From contig CALJNC010000030.1 of NCBI GenBank assembly GCA_937981995.1, positions 1 through 49,933 on the forward strand: a stretch of DNA of 49,933 nt, read 5' to 3'. The notes under the pieces were generated by a model. The model was not told where the DNA came from. It saw nothing but the letters and a program-made list of their open reading frames with translations, and made no database searches. How positions within the stretch are numbered: position 1 is the stretch's first letter; each line of letters begins with the position of its first letter. Below are positions 18,436-26,013 of the stretch, piece after piece. The stretch comes from an uncultured Chitinophagaceae bacterium (GTDB lineage Bacteria > Bacteroidota > Bacteroidia > Chitinophagales > Chitinophagaceae). Made by a program: the position numbers and the translations under genes.

Positions 18436-18468
18436 AAAAAAATCCTTCACGTCAAAACGTGAAGGATT
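18436..18468 (-). terminator. Strong terminator of the rplKAJL operon
   Basis: Perfect 12-bp stem AATCCTTCACGT/ACGTGAAGGATT with a CAAA loop. On the minus strand it is followed by seven T (the A run at 18436-18442). It lies 24 bases past the rplL stop and shows that transcription does not continue into an rpoB gene. Confidence 0.9.
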
Positions 18469-18491
18469 ATAATTTTTAGGTAAAATTAAAC

Positions 18492-18866
18492 TTACTTAAG
18501 TTCAACTTCAGCACCAGCTTCTTTCAACTTAGCTGCCATATCTTCAGCTTCTGCTTTAGATACACCTTCTTTAACGTTGCTAGGAGCACCGTCAACTAAT
18601 TCTTTAGCTTCTTTCAAACCAAGACCAGTTAATTCTTTTACTGCTTTAACAACACCAAGCTTAGATGCTCCAGCTGCTGTTAATACAACGTCGAATTCAG
18701 TTTTCTCAGCACCACCGCCTGCGTCACCGCCTGCTGCTGGTCCTGCTGCTACAGCTGCTGCTGCTGGCTCAATACCGTGTTCTTCTTTAAGGATGTTTGC
18801 TAATTCGTTTACGTCCTTAACTGAAAGGTTTACTAATTGTTCTGCGAAATCTTTTAAATCTGCCAT
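18492..18866 (-). CDS. rplL: Large ribosomal subunit protein bL12 (L7/L12)
   Basis: 124 residues. The stalk protein dimerises on L10 and recruits the translational GTPases (EF-Tu, EF-G, IF-2). Seen: N-terminal dimerisation helices ([28 protein letters not shown]), an Ala/Gly-rich hinge ([18 protein letters not shown]), and the C-terminal domain with [42 protein letters not shown], the factor-binding surface. It is last in a four-gene operon and a terminator follows directly. In most bacteria rpoB follows; here it does not. Confidence 0.98.
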   Translation of the reverse strand: MADLKDFAEQLVNLSVKDVNELANILKEEHGIEPAAAAVAAGPAAGGDAGGGAEKTEFDVVLTAAGASKLGVVKAVKELTGLGLKEAKELVDGAPSNVKEGVSKAEAEDMAAKLKEAGAEVELK

Positions 18867-18943
18867 TTTACTATTTGTTTTTATTGTTTATGTTTTGTTT
18901 AATAATGTGGAAGCATTATGTAACTGTACCAACTAATGTGCAA

Positions 18944-19480
18944 TTATTCTGCACGTTCGCCAAGTGTTTTTAATATTCCAGCTAGTTTGCCTCCGCCGCT
19001 TTTTAAGCCGCTGATAACATTCTTTGCAGGAGATTGTAATAATCCGATGATTTCTCCAATAAGCTCTTGTTTGCTTTTGATTGCTTTAAGCGCAGCCAAT
19101 TGATCGTCACCTGTAAATGTATCGCCGTCAATAAAGGCAGCTTTTAATACAGGGCGGTCACCAGGATTGTCATCTCTAAAAGAAGAGATAATTACTGCTG
19201 GTTCTTTAGGACTTTCAGAAAACATCAAAGCGGTAACTCCTTTAAGAGAAGGTATCGTTTCTGAATATTTATCTGCATCCAAAGCTTCAAGTGCTTTTTG
19301 GATTAGTTTATTCTTTGCCACTCTCATTTCTACATTTTTTTCAAAACAAGTGCGACGAAGATTACTGAACTGTTCTACAGTCAGCGATTCAGTATCTGCC
19401 AAGTAAAAATTCTCATACTGAGAAAATTTCTCTTTTAATACTTCTATTACTTCGTTTTTCTGTGTGGGTGTCATTGCCAT
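18944..19480 (-). CDS. rplJ: Large ribosomal subunit protein uL10
   Basis: 178 residues. L10 anchors the L7/L12 dimers to 23S rRNA at the stalk base. Seen: MTPTQKNEVIEVLKEKFSQYENFYLAD, the LRRTCFEKNVEMRVAKNKLIQKAL segment of the RNA-binding domain, and a C-terminal helix (LAGILKTLGERAE) that holds L12. Two ATGs are possible (19480 or 19474); the first is used. The 49-base gap upstream to rplA contains two GC-rich hairpins, a plausible site for L10-mediated feedback, and the gap downstream to rplL is 77 bases. Confidence 0.97.
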   Translation of the reverse strand: MAMTPTQKNEVIEVLKEKFSQYENFYLADTESLTVEQFSNLRRTCFEKNVEMRVAKNKLIQKALEALDADKYSETIPSLKGVTALMFSESPKEPAVIISSFRDDNPGDRPVLKAAFIDGDTFTGDDQLAALKAIKSKQELIGEIIGLLQSPAKNVISGLKSGGGKLAGILKTLGERAE

Positions 19481-19500
19481 AATAATATTATTTTATTTGC

Positions 19501-19536
19501 CCACGCTAAAGCGTGGCGTTTTGCGTGAATTACGCA
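19501..19536 (-). promoter_or_regulatory. Paired hairpins between rplA and rplJ (possible L10 leader)
   Basis: Two short stem-loops: CCACGC/GCGTGG with a TAAA loop (19501-19516), and TGCGT/ACGCA (19522-19536) overlapping the end of rplA. No T tract follows on the minus strand, so they are not a terminator. In other bacteria this gap holds the L10 autoregulatory leader. That role here is inferred from position only. Confidence 0.4.
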
Positions 19537-20219
19537 CTTACTGATTTAGTGTCTACTTTAATACTAGGACTCATTGTGCTTACCATGGCTAAGCTCTTAA
19601 GGTAAGTTCCTTTTGCGCTGCTAGGTTTCATTCTCATGATAGTTCCTATTAATTCTTCTGAGTTTTCTTTGATTTTAACTGGATCAAATGATACACGGCC
19701 AATAGAGGCGTGAATGATACCCGCTTTATCAACTTTAAATGCAATTTTACCCCCTTTTACATCTGTTACGGCAGCACCTACATTTGGTGTTACAGTTCCT
19801 GTTTTAGGATTAGGCATTAAATTACGTGGTCCTAATACTCGACCTAAACGACCAATTTTAGGCATTACTGAAGGTGTAGCAACAATTACGTCAACATCCG
19901 TCCAACCTTTTTCTATTTTCGTTACGTATTCATCTAATCCTACAAAGTCAGCGCCCGCAGCTTTTGCTTCTTCTTCTTTGTCTGGAGTACATAATACTAA
20001 TACTGTTTTTGTTTTACCTGTACCATGTGGTAAGGTTACTGTACCTCTAATTGCTTGGTCTGCCTTACGAGGATCTACTCCTAAACGGATATGTAAATCA
20101 ACCGAGGAGTCAAACTTTGTACAGTTTACTTCTTTTATTAAGCCTGAGGCTTCTTCTAAGCTGTAGAGTTCTTTTTTAAGTTTATCTGCAGCTGCTTTTC
20201 TTGCTTTTGTTAGTCCCAT
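19530..20219 (-). CDS. rplA: Large ribosomal subunit protein uL1
   Basis: 229 residues, normal length. L1 forms the mobile stalk near the E site and helps release deacylated tRNA; in many bacteria it also represses its own operon. Seen: [24 protein letters not shown], the [32 protein letters not shown] segment of domain I, and [21 protein letters not shown] leading to [19 protein letters not shown] near the end. It starts at ATG 20219, 20 bases downstream of the rplK stop, and is second in the rplK-A-J-L operon. Confidence 0.98.
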   Translation of the reverse strand: MGLTKARKAAADKLKKELYSLEEASGLIKEVNCTKFDSSVDLHIRLGVDPRKADQAIRGTVTLPHGTGKTKTVLVLCTPDKEEEAKAAGADFVGLDEYVTKIEKGWTDVDVIVATPSVMPKIGRLGRVLGPRNLMPNPKTGTVTPNVGAAVTDVKGGKIAFKVDKAGIIHASIGRVSFDPVKIKENSEELIGTIMRMKPSSAKGTYLKSLAMVSTMSPSIKVDTKSVSA

Positions 20220-20239
20220 TGTTCTAATTTTTTTATTGA

Positions 20240-20686
20240 TTAATTATTATCCCAAGGGGCTTTTCCTTCAACAGTTAGTCCCATGCTTCTTGCTGTACCG
20301 GCTACCATGCGCATACCGCTTTCTACAGTGAAACAATTTAAATCTACCATTTTGCTTTCAGCAATGGTTTTAACTTGATCCCAAGTTACTTTACCTACCT
20401 TTTGGCGGTTACTTTCAGGGGAGCCTTTCTTTTTCTTGCTCATTTCTAATAGCTGAACTGCTGCAGGTGGTGTTTTGATTATAAAGTCAAAACTCTTATC
20501 TGCATATACAGTTACCACTACTGGTAATACTTTTCCCGCTTGATCTTGAGTACGTGCGTTGAACTGCTTACAGAAGTCCATGATGTTCACACCCTTAGCA
20601 CCTAGTGCTGGTCCGATGGGTGGGGCAGGGTTTGCTGCACCTCCACGACATTGTAGCTTTATATAGCCACCGATTTCTTTTGCCAT
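20240..20686 (-). CDS. rplK: Large ribosomal subunit protein uL11
   Basis: 148 residues. L11 binds the GTPase-associated centre of 23S rRNA and takes part in factor-dependent GTP hydrolysis and the stringent response. Seen: the N-terminal Pro-rich [35 protein letters not shown] motif, [48 protein letters not shown], and the rRNA-binding C-terminal segment ending [15 protein letters not shown]. It is first gene of the operon, with a TAnnTTTG promoter box about 90 bases upstream and a hairpin in the leader. Normally nusG lies immediately upstream on the same strand; here nusG is 5 kb away on the other strand. Confidence 0.98.
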   Translation of the reverse strand: MAKEIGGYIKLQCRGGAANPAPPIGPALGAKGVNIMDFCKQFNARTQDQAGKVLPVVVTVYADKSFDFIIKTPPAAVQLLEMSKKKKGSPESNRQKVGKVTWDQVKTIAESKMVDLNCFTVESGMRMVAGTARSMGLTVEGKAPWDNN

Positions 20687-20705
20687 TTTTTTACTTTTTT
20701 TGGTT

Positions 20706-20723
20706 ATAACGTCGCAGCGTTAT
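20706..20723 (-). promoter_or_regulatory. Hairpin in the rplK leader
   Basis: Stem ATAACG/CGTTAT with a six-base loop (TCGCAG on the plus strand), 20 bases before the rplK ATG within the predicted 5' leader. The position would suit autoregulation by L1 or L11. This is inference; the consensus L1 target is not clearly recognisable. Confidence 0.35.
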
Positions 20724-20773
20724 TGCTTTGACTTCCAACAGCAGCTATCCAATGATAATTGCTTTCAGGAGCG

Positions 20774-20781
20774 CAAAAGTA
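20774..20781 (-). promoter_or_regulatory. Bacteroidota -7 box for the rplKAJL operon
   Basis: TACTTTTG on the minus strand fits TAnnTTTG. It gives a predicted leader of roughly 80 bases. No exact -33 TTTG is present at the usual distance. The rest of the 332-base gap (20687-21018) holds a dispersed repeat and the promoter of the next gene. Confidence 0.55.
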
Positions 20782-20868
20782 ATATGGTTTTGTGGAAAAA
20801 AGCTAAAATAGACATTGATTTTTTAAATGGCTTGTTATTTTGAAATAAGAGCTACTATCAACCAACTG

Positions 20869-20958
20869 AGCATAAATTGTATCTACGCTTTTATATTGGA
20901 TAGGATGGCGTAGTAGGGTATTGGGTGTAGATGTAGATATAATCTACACCTAGAGGGG
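20869..20958. repeat. Dispersed two-hairpin element, copy A
   Basis: Hairpin 1 at 20869-20889 (AGCATAAAT / ATCTACGCT, fully paired on the minus strand if G-U pairs are allowed). A linker containing TTATATTGGATAGG follows. Hairpin 2 at 20924-20950 (GGTGTAGAT / ATCTACACC, perfect), then TAGAGGGG. Related copies lie at 22715 and 48079. Confidence 0.65.
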
Positions 20959-21006
20959 CCGTTTAGAACCCCTTGATGAGTTTATAATATGTCTTGCAAA
21001 AGTTAT

Positions 21007-21014
21007 TATATTTG
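21007..21014 (+). promoter_or_regulatory. -7 box placed to make a leaderless mRNA
   Basis: TATATTTG ends four bases before the ATG at 21019. Since the start site normally lies a few bases past this box, the transcript should begin at or beside the start codon. Confidence 0.6.
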
Positions 21015-21018
21015 GTAA

Positions 21019-22626
21019 ATGAAGAAAATATTCCCTCTATTAATAGTCATATTTTATCTTCAAACATGCCAAGCTCAAATGATACAGCTTGGTCAAAGTG
21101 AAAAATTTCCAGAACCAGCCATTGGTTACGGTAAGGTGCTAGTATTAGATAATGCTCGAACTATGTATTTGCATTATGAAAAGGGTGGGTTAAGTGTGAG
21201 GATTTATGATCGTAGTCGTAAACTGAGCTCCAAAAGCACCATAAGCGTTAAAAACTTAGGGATTGATAATTCAAGGGTTTTGCAGTTATTTGAAATGAAC
21301 GGCAATGTTTATGTTTTCATTATTGGAAATATTAATAAGTCTTTAAGTCTGGTTAGAGTTCAAATTGATGTCAATTCAGGAGAAGCAAAAGAGAAAATAG
21401 TATTGCACTCTCTTAATAAAATTTCAGTTCATGTATCAATGACCAAAGGAAATTCATTAGATGATTGCAAAAACTTTGTGGTTCGTAAATCTGAATATTC
21501 GAATGATTATGTCATTGCAATTTATAATCCAAAAGCAAAGGATAAAGATAAAAGACTTAGAATAGAGCATTATGATGAAAAAACGGGGTTGAAAAATTTA
21601 ACTTTTTTTCCAATGGTAGAGAAAAAATTTAAATTTTTAGACCTTAAAGAAATCGCGATAGCACCGAATGGATCAATTTATTTTCTTTTCTTTAATTATT
21701 TGATTAAGATACAAAATGGTAAACGATCAGGAGGGTTTTATATGGGTTTATTTAAAGATGGAAAAATTAGCAGTACTAATTTGAATTTAAAAGATGGTTT
21801 TCTTTTGGAGAATAGTATTGCGAAATATAATAAAACTAATAAGCAAGTTGTTTTCTTAAACATGGTTAAGGTATCTCCGCGCGAAGCTAGGGAGAACAAA
21901 CTGAAAGGACGGTCATACACAGATTATTACGTAGTGCAATTATTAAGGATAAATGCCGAAAGTGAAAAGATTGTGGGTGTTAGTTCGATACCATTAAAAG
22001 AATTTTTGAATAAAAGACGAGAGTATCGAGCAGGACAAAACAAAATTTTCGCAGCAAGTCCGCAAAATTTGTATTTCGATAAAAAGGGCAACTCTACTGT
22101 TATTTTAGAGAATTTGGGAACGATTGCTGGTTGTGAAGACTTAGCAATTATAAATTTTGATAAATACGGGCAGTATGAATCATCTCAGTTAGTTCCTAAA
22201 AAGCATTATGTAAGTGGAGAGAACAAGTTAAAGAAATTAGATGTAGATCATTTTTACCATTCTAAGTATACAAATTCATCAGCCTGTATTATTGCGCGTA
22301 ACGAACATTACAAATCATTTTCATACGTTAATGGTATTAATGGCAAGTATATTTTAGTAAATGATGTTATTGAAAATCAGCAAGGCAATACGGGTAAATC
22401 AAAAAAGATGGAAGTGTTTAATAATAATATACAAGATTGCTCGGCTTATGCATATAAATTAGGTGGCTTAGGTTTTGTTCCGGCGAGTAAGGAACTGTTT
22501 TCTGGAGAATCGGGGAATTTAGGTTTTTTTCTCGCTTCGCATTATCATTCACGGAATGATATTTTTGTTACATTGAGAAGAACAACGGACAATAAAATGC
22601 GCTTGGTTTGGATGCAACCGGATTAA
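21019..22626 (+). CDS. Secreted protein of unknown function
   Basis: 535 residues. Signal peptide MKKIFPLLIVIFYLQTCQAQ; the Cys at 17 lacks a proper lipobox, so a soluble exported or outer-membrane-associated protein is more likely. The mature part is rich in beta strands with recurring short hydrophobic segments such as VYVFIIGN, SIYFLFFNYLIKI and LYFDKKGNSTVILENLG, which suggests a beta-propeller or similar fold, but no signature family motif is recognised. There is no T9SS sorting domain. A TATATTTG promoter box lies directly against the start codon. The gene sits alone between two copies of a dispersed hairpin element. Function is unknown. Confidence 0.75.
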   Translation: MKKIFPLLIVIFYLQTCQAQMIQLGQSEKFPEPAIGYGKVLVLDNARTMYLHYEKGGLSVRIYDRSRKLSSKSTISVKNLGIDNSRVLQLFEMNGNVYVFIIGNINKSLSLVRVQIDVNSGEAKEKIVLHSLNKISVHVSMTKGNSLDDCKNFVVRKSEYSNDYVIAIYNPKAKDKDKRLRIEHYDEKTGLKNLTFFPMVEKKFKFLDLKEIAIAPNGSIYFLFFNYLIKIQNGKRSGGFYMGLFKDGKISSTNLNLKDGFLLENSIAKYNKTNKQVVFLNMVKVSPREARENKLKGRSYTDYYVVQLLRINAESEKIVGVSSIPLKEFLNKRREYRAGQNKIFAASPQNLYFDKKGNSTVILENLGTIAGCEDLAIINFDKYGQYESSQLVPKKHYVSGENKLKKLDVDHFYHSKYTNSSACIIARNEHYKSFSYVNGINGKYILVNDVIENQQGNTGKSKKMEVFNNNIQDCSAYAYKLGGLGFVPASKELFSGESGNLGFFLASHYHSRNDIFVTLRRTTDNKMRLVWMQPD

Positions 22627-22714
22627 TTTCAATTTTAAGAAATAGCGCTCTACGAAAAATTTACCTTAGAAGAGTGATATCACTTTTGATATCCTTAGTG
22701 CAGCTGCTCAACTA

Positions 22715-22801
22715 AGCTTAGATAGTATCTACGTTTTATATTGGATAGGGTGGAGTAGTTGGTAAACTGCGCACACAAGGGGAGGTTGCCTGTATTGGGT
22801 G
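22715..22801. repeat. Dispersed hairpin element, copy B
   Basis: GTATCTACG followed by TTTTATATTGGATAGG at 22725-22749 matches copy A: over 36 columns there is one gap and two mismatches. The hairpin 1 arms are degenerate (AGCTTAGAT / ATCTACGTT). GTATTGGGTG at 22792-22801 matches 20918-20927, after extra bases. The rest of the 22627-22866 gap shows nothing else. Confidence 0.6.
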
Positions 22802-22866
22802 GACTAACGCTCAAGAACGCCGTGCTAATGTTTGACTGCATTCTTGCGCGATTGTTTTAAATGCAA

Positions 22867-23598
22867 CTAACTCCCTCCTTCATAAATCACGCTTCTTTGC
22901 GGATTTTTTTTATACATGTTCTTGGGCTTTACCTCCGAGCGGGAAGTTGAATAACCATGGTTATTGTTATGTGGGTTTTGAATGCACTCAATTTGATGGG
23001 CAATCATTTTTTCAAAGGGAAGTAAAAAATTGCTTGTGTCACAATGTTCCAACTTAGCTTCCTTTAATAAATTTACGACAGTATAAACAGACTCAATTGT
23101 GCTCAGACACAGAGAATCTGGCTGCTGCTTAATTATAAATTTCGATTTTATTTTATTGTCAAAACTCACCCTTTTTAATTTTTGTAGGTTCTTACTTAGC
23201 TTAAGCATTTTACGAGCACAAGGCCAGGTCCCATCAAGCAGGAATACGGTAGGGGTCTTGCCAAGAAACGAAATAGTTTCTGAACTTGTTCGCTCCGATA
23301 AGTTGAAATTCTCTTTTCCCGGGTAGAGTAGAAAGCAATCGTTTTTTTCTTGAGACAGTATTTCATTTACCCGATGGTTATTAGTAAAATCTACACCAAC
23401 TAGTATCTCTGAATTTTCAAGTTGAATCTTTGTCATGTGCCCCGTCCCGATTTTTTGTTTTCTATATTCCTTTGGGTGCATTAGAATAATAAAACGAGTA
23501 CTAGTTTGTATAGGATTACAGTAATTACAAATACAAGAGCTCGAAGGCCTCATGCATTTGTAGCATTTGATTCTTGGATTTTTTATTTCTTCTTGCAA
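22867..23598 (-). CDS. DTW-domain tRNA-uridine aminocarboxypropyltransferase
   Basis: 243 residues. DTW-domain proteins use S-adenosylmethionine to add a 3-amino-3-carboxypropyl group to uridine in tRNA (acp3U). Seen: an N-terminal zinc-binding-like cluster (Cys12, Cys15, Cys22, Cys24 in KCYKCMRPSSSCIC), FIILMHPKEYRKQKIGTGHM, and the family motif LLDGTWPCARKM, plus LSTIESV. The frame opens at a TTG (23598) 18 bases after the stop of the upstream lipoprotein. The first ATG would lose two of the cysteines, so the TTG start is preferred. The C-terminal 40 residues are polar and basic and may be disordered. It is probably cotranscribed with 23617-24099. Confidence 0.88.
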   Translation of the reverse strand: MQEEIKNPRIKCYKCMRPSSSCICNYCNPIQTSTRFIILMHPKEYRKQKIGTGHMTKIQLENSEILVGVDFTNNHRVNEILSQEKNDCFLLYPGKENFNLSERTSSETISFLGKTPTVFLLDGTWPCARKMLKLSKNLQKLKRVSFDNKIKSKFIIKQQPDSLCLSTIESVYTVVNLLKEAKLEHCDTSNFLLPFEKMIAHQIECIQNPHNNNHGYSTSRSEVKPKNMYKKNPQRSVIYEGGS

Positions 23599-23616
23599 AA
23601 CTTTGAGAGGTTACAA

Positions 23617-24099
23617 TTATTTGGCAAGCGACTCCTTAAAACTGGCAATCTCTTTTGTATAAATTGATTTTAGCTCAGAAGCTTTAAAGTTAATATCATC
23701 TTCAAGGCCAGGATTAGTCCTTACACTTTCGGTGCCAGAAAGCATAGAAAGGAATAGGTAAGGGTTTATTTCTATAACTGGTTTTCCTAAATCGGTACTT
23801 CCTACTGATTTTTTATAATCTGCCATGGATGAAAATATAGGGATGAACGATTTTTCTTTCACAACAAAGTCTTGAATTATCATTTTATTCTTATCCAAAT
23901 CTGGTTCTTCCTTTAAGATGATTGTTATTTTATCAAGGGTAAAGTATGCATCCGCTTTCTTTTTTACATGCGCAAGTGGATTTTCATCAGTTGCATTATC
24001 CTTTTTGGTATGACTTGAGGAGTTGGAGTCGCAGCTAGTTATGGAAAAAACGGCGAGTAATATGAATGGTAAGAGGAATCGTAATTTGATGTTTAGCAT
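23617..24099 (-). CDS. Putative lipoprotein, unknown function
   Basis: 160 residues from the ATG at 24099; the TTG 12 bases further out is less likely. The N-terminus MLNIKLRFLLPFILLAVFSITSCDS is a type II signal sequence with a lipobox ending in Cys. A Ser/Lys/Asp-rich spacer follows (SNSSSHTKKDNATDENP), then a mixed domain with FTLDKITIILKEEPDLDKNKMIIQDFVVKEKSF and VIEINPYLFLSMLSG. No known family is recognised. The anchor predicts attachment to a cell-envelope membrane. It lies directly upstream of the DTW gene, probably in one transcript. Confidence 0.75.
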   Translation of the reverse strand: MLNIKLRFLLPFILLAVFSITSCDSNSSSHTKKDNATDENPLAHVKKKADAYFTLDKITIILKEEPDLDKNKMIIQDFVVKEKSFIPIFSSMADYKKSVGSTDLGKPVIEINPYLFLSMLSGTESVRTNPGLEDDINFKASELKSIYTKEIASFKESLAK

Positions 24100-24321
24100 A
24101 ATATAAAACAAAGAAAAGCGATTTGCTTGAAAGTATTCTTGAATTGTACCTTTTTAGCTACAGAAAAGACAGGGGATATTAATGTTTCATGTTGTTTTTG
24201 GGCTCAATTCAAATTAATACTGATGTAAATTCGATGTGACCCAAGGATTGTGCTCAAATCGTTAACCAATGAAAAGAATAATTCAGCGGCGAAAAACCTT
24301 TTTTATATTTAAGAATAGCCT

Positions 24322-24329
24322 TACATTTG
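24322..24329 (+). promoter_or_regulatory. Bacteroidota -7 box for tuf
   Basis: TACATTTG matches TAnnTTTG, 43 bases before the tuf ATG. It is the only good box in the 24100-24372 gap. The -33 element is not clear. Confidence 0.55.
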
Positions 24330-24372
24330 CAATCCTAAAAATTAATTTAAACTCTTATAAAAAGAAATAAAA

Positions 24373-25560
24373 ATGGCAAAAGAGGAATTCAAGAGGGATA
24401 AACCCCATGTAAACATTGGAACGATTGGTCACGTAGATCACGGTAAAACTACTTTAACAGCTGCAATTACTACGGTATTGGCTAATAAAGGTATGGCTGA
24501 AAAGCAGGATTACGACGAGATTGATGGTGCTCCTGAGGAAAAAGAGCGTGGTATTACAATTAATACAGCACACGTTGAGTACGAAACAGAAGGTCGTCAC
24601 TATGCGCACGTTGATTGTCCAGGTCACGCCGATTATGTGAAAAACATGATTACAGGTGCTGCACAAATGGACGGAGCTATACTTGTTGTAGCTGCAACTG
24701 ATGGTCCTATGCCACAAACTAAAGAGCACATATTATTGGCTCGCCAGGTAGGCGTTCCAAGTATGGTTGTATTTATGAATAAAGTTGACTTAGTTGACGA
24801 TCCTGAACTACTTGAATTAGTAGAAATGGAAATTCGTGAAATCTTATCTAAAAATGGATTTGATGGAGATAATACTCCAATTATTCAAGGTTCTGCTATT
24901 AAAGCACTTGAAGGTGAAGCTGGAGCTGTAGCTAAAGTTGAAGAACTAATGGCTGCTGTTGATGACTTTATTCCTTTACCTCCTCGTCCAGTTGATCAAG
25001 ACTTCTTGATGTCTGTTGAGGATGTATTCTCTATCACAGGTCGTGGTACGGTTGCTACAGGTCGTATTGAGCGTGGTATTATCAAAACTGGTGAGAATGT
25101 TGAGATCGTAGGTTTCAATGATGAAGCGTTAAGCTCTACTTGTACAGGTGTTGAGATGTTCCGTAAAATATTAAACGAAGGACAAGCTGGTGATAATGCT
25201 GGTATCCTTTTAAGAGGTATTGAGAAAACTGATATCAAACGTGGTATGGTTATTTGTAAGCCAGGTTCTATTACTCCACACACTGAATTTAAAGGTGAGG
25301 TGTATGTATTGGCTAAAGAAGAAGGTGGACGTCATACTCCATTCTTTAACAAGTATCGTCCTCAGTTCTACTTCAGAACAACTGACGTAACTGGTGAGGT
25401 TGAATTAGCAGCAGGAACTGAAATGGTTATGCCTGGTGATAATGTAAGTCTTACAGTTAAGTTGATTGCTCCTATAGCAATGGATAAAGGTCTTAAGTTT
25501 GCAATCCGTGAGGGTGGCCGTACAGTAGGTGCTGGTCAAGTTACTGAGATTCTTAAATAG
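24373..25560 (+). CDS. tuf: Elongation factor Tu
   Basis: 395 residues, full length. EF-Tu carries aminoacyl-tRNA to the ribosomal A site as a GTP complex. Seen: G1 GHVDHGKT, G2 with [14 protein letters not shown]3 [13 protein letters not shown]4 NKVDLVDD, G5 GSAIKALEG, then domains II and III ending [14 protein letters not shown]. It leads the tuf / tRNA-Trp / secE / nusG cluster, which in related genomes normally continues into rplK-rplA-rplJ-rplL-rpoB-rpoC. Here the cluster ends after nusG. No second tuf copy is visible in the window. Confidence 0.99.
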   Translation: MAKEEFKRDKPHVNIGTIGHVDHGKTTLTAAITTVLANKGMAEKQDYDEIDGAPEEKERGITINTAHVEYETEGRHYAHVDCPGHADYVKNMITGAAQMDGAILVVAATDGPMPQTKEHILLARQVGVPSMVVFMNKVDLVDDPELLELVEMEIREILSKNGFDGDNTPIIQGSAIKALEGEAGAVAKVEELMAAVDDFIPLPPRPVDQDFLMSVEDVFSITGRGTVATGRIERGIIKTGENVEIVGFNDEALSSTCTGVEMFRKILNEGQAGDNAGILLRGIEKTDIKRGMVICKPGSITPHTEFKGEVYVLAKEEGGRHTPFFNKYRPQFYFRTTDVTGEVELAAGTEMVMPGDNVSLTVKLIAPIAMDKGLKFAIREGGRTVGAGQVTEILK

Positions 25561-25574
25561 TATTTCTGGACGTC

Positions 25575-25697
25575 AGATTATAGACGCTAGATAATAGACT
25601 TTGCAAAGTACTTGGAATAAATCTTCTGAGTACTTTGCATTTTGTACAAAATATATAAAAGTCTAAAATCTTTAATCTATAATCTAGCGTCTAATCT
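25575..25697 (+). repeat. Nested inverted repeats between tuf and tRNA-Trp
   Basis: Outer arms 25575-25598 and 25676-25697 are reverse complements apart from one mismatch and a two-base gap (exact core ATCTAGCGTCTA). An inner perfect 10-bp pair, GCAAAGTACT (25603) and AGTACTTTGC (25629), is followed by ATTTTG. The outer 3' arm touches the tRNA 5' end, so the structure could act in tuf termination or tRNA processing. Confidence 0.7.
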
Positions 25698-25769
25698 ACG
25701 GGTATAGTACAATGGCTAGTATAGAGGTCTCCAAAACCTTTGATCTGGGTTCGAATCCTAGTACCCGTG
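25698..25769 (+). tRNA. tRNA-Trp (CCA anticodon)
   Basis: 72 bases. Acceptor stem ACGGGTA/TACCCGT, anticodon loop CTCCAAA (anticodon CCA), T loop GGTTCGAATCC, discriminator G. The 3' CCA is not encoded. It lies in the conserved tuf-trnW-secE order. Confidence 0.96.
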
Positions 25770-25813
25770 CAACCTAATTAAATAGTTTAATAAAAGTTAT
25801 TAAAACACTGAAA

Positions 25814-26008
25814 ATGAGCAAATTCACTAAAGTATTCGAAAATTCGTACAACGAATTAATGCATAAAGTTACTTGGCCAAGTTGGCCTGCATTACAGCAA
25901 TCAACTATTGTAGTATTAATAGGTTTCCTTATTATTACTTTGATACTATTTGCAATGGATGGTGCAGCAGAGTTCATATTTGAAATGTTCTACGGATTTT
26001 TTAAATAA
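25814..26008 (+). CDS. secE: Preprotein translocase subunit SecE
   Basis: 64 residues, the short single-span form. SecE clamps SecY in the SecYEG export channel. Seen: the amphipathic helix KVFENSYNELMHKVTWPSWPALQQST with the conserved V-T-W-P motif, then one membrane helix (about 32-54, TIVVLIGFLIITLILFAMDG). Five bases separate it from nusG; it is probably read with tuf and tRNA-Trp. Confidence 0.97.
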   Translation: MSKFTKVFENSYNELMHKVTWPSWPALQQSTIVVLIGFLIITLILFAMDGAAEFIFEMFYGFFK

Positions 26009-26013
26009 ATAGC

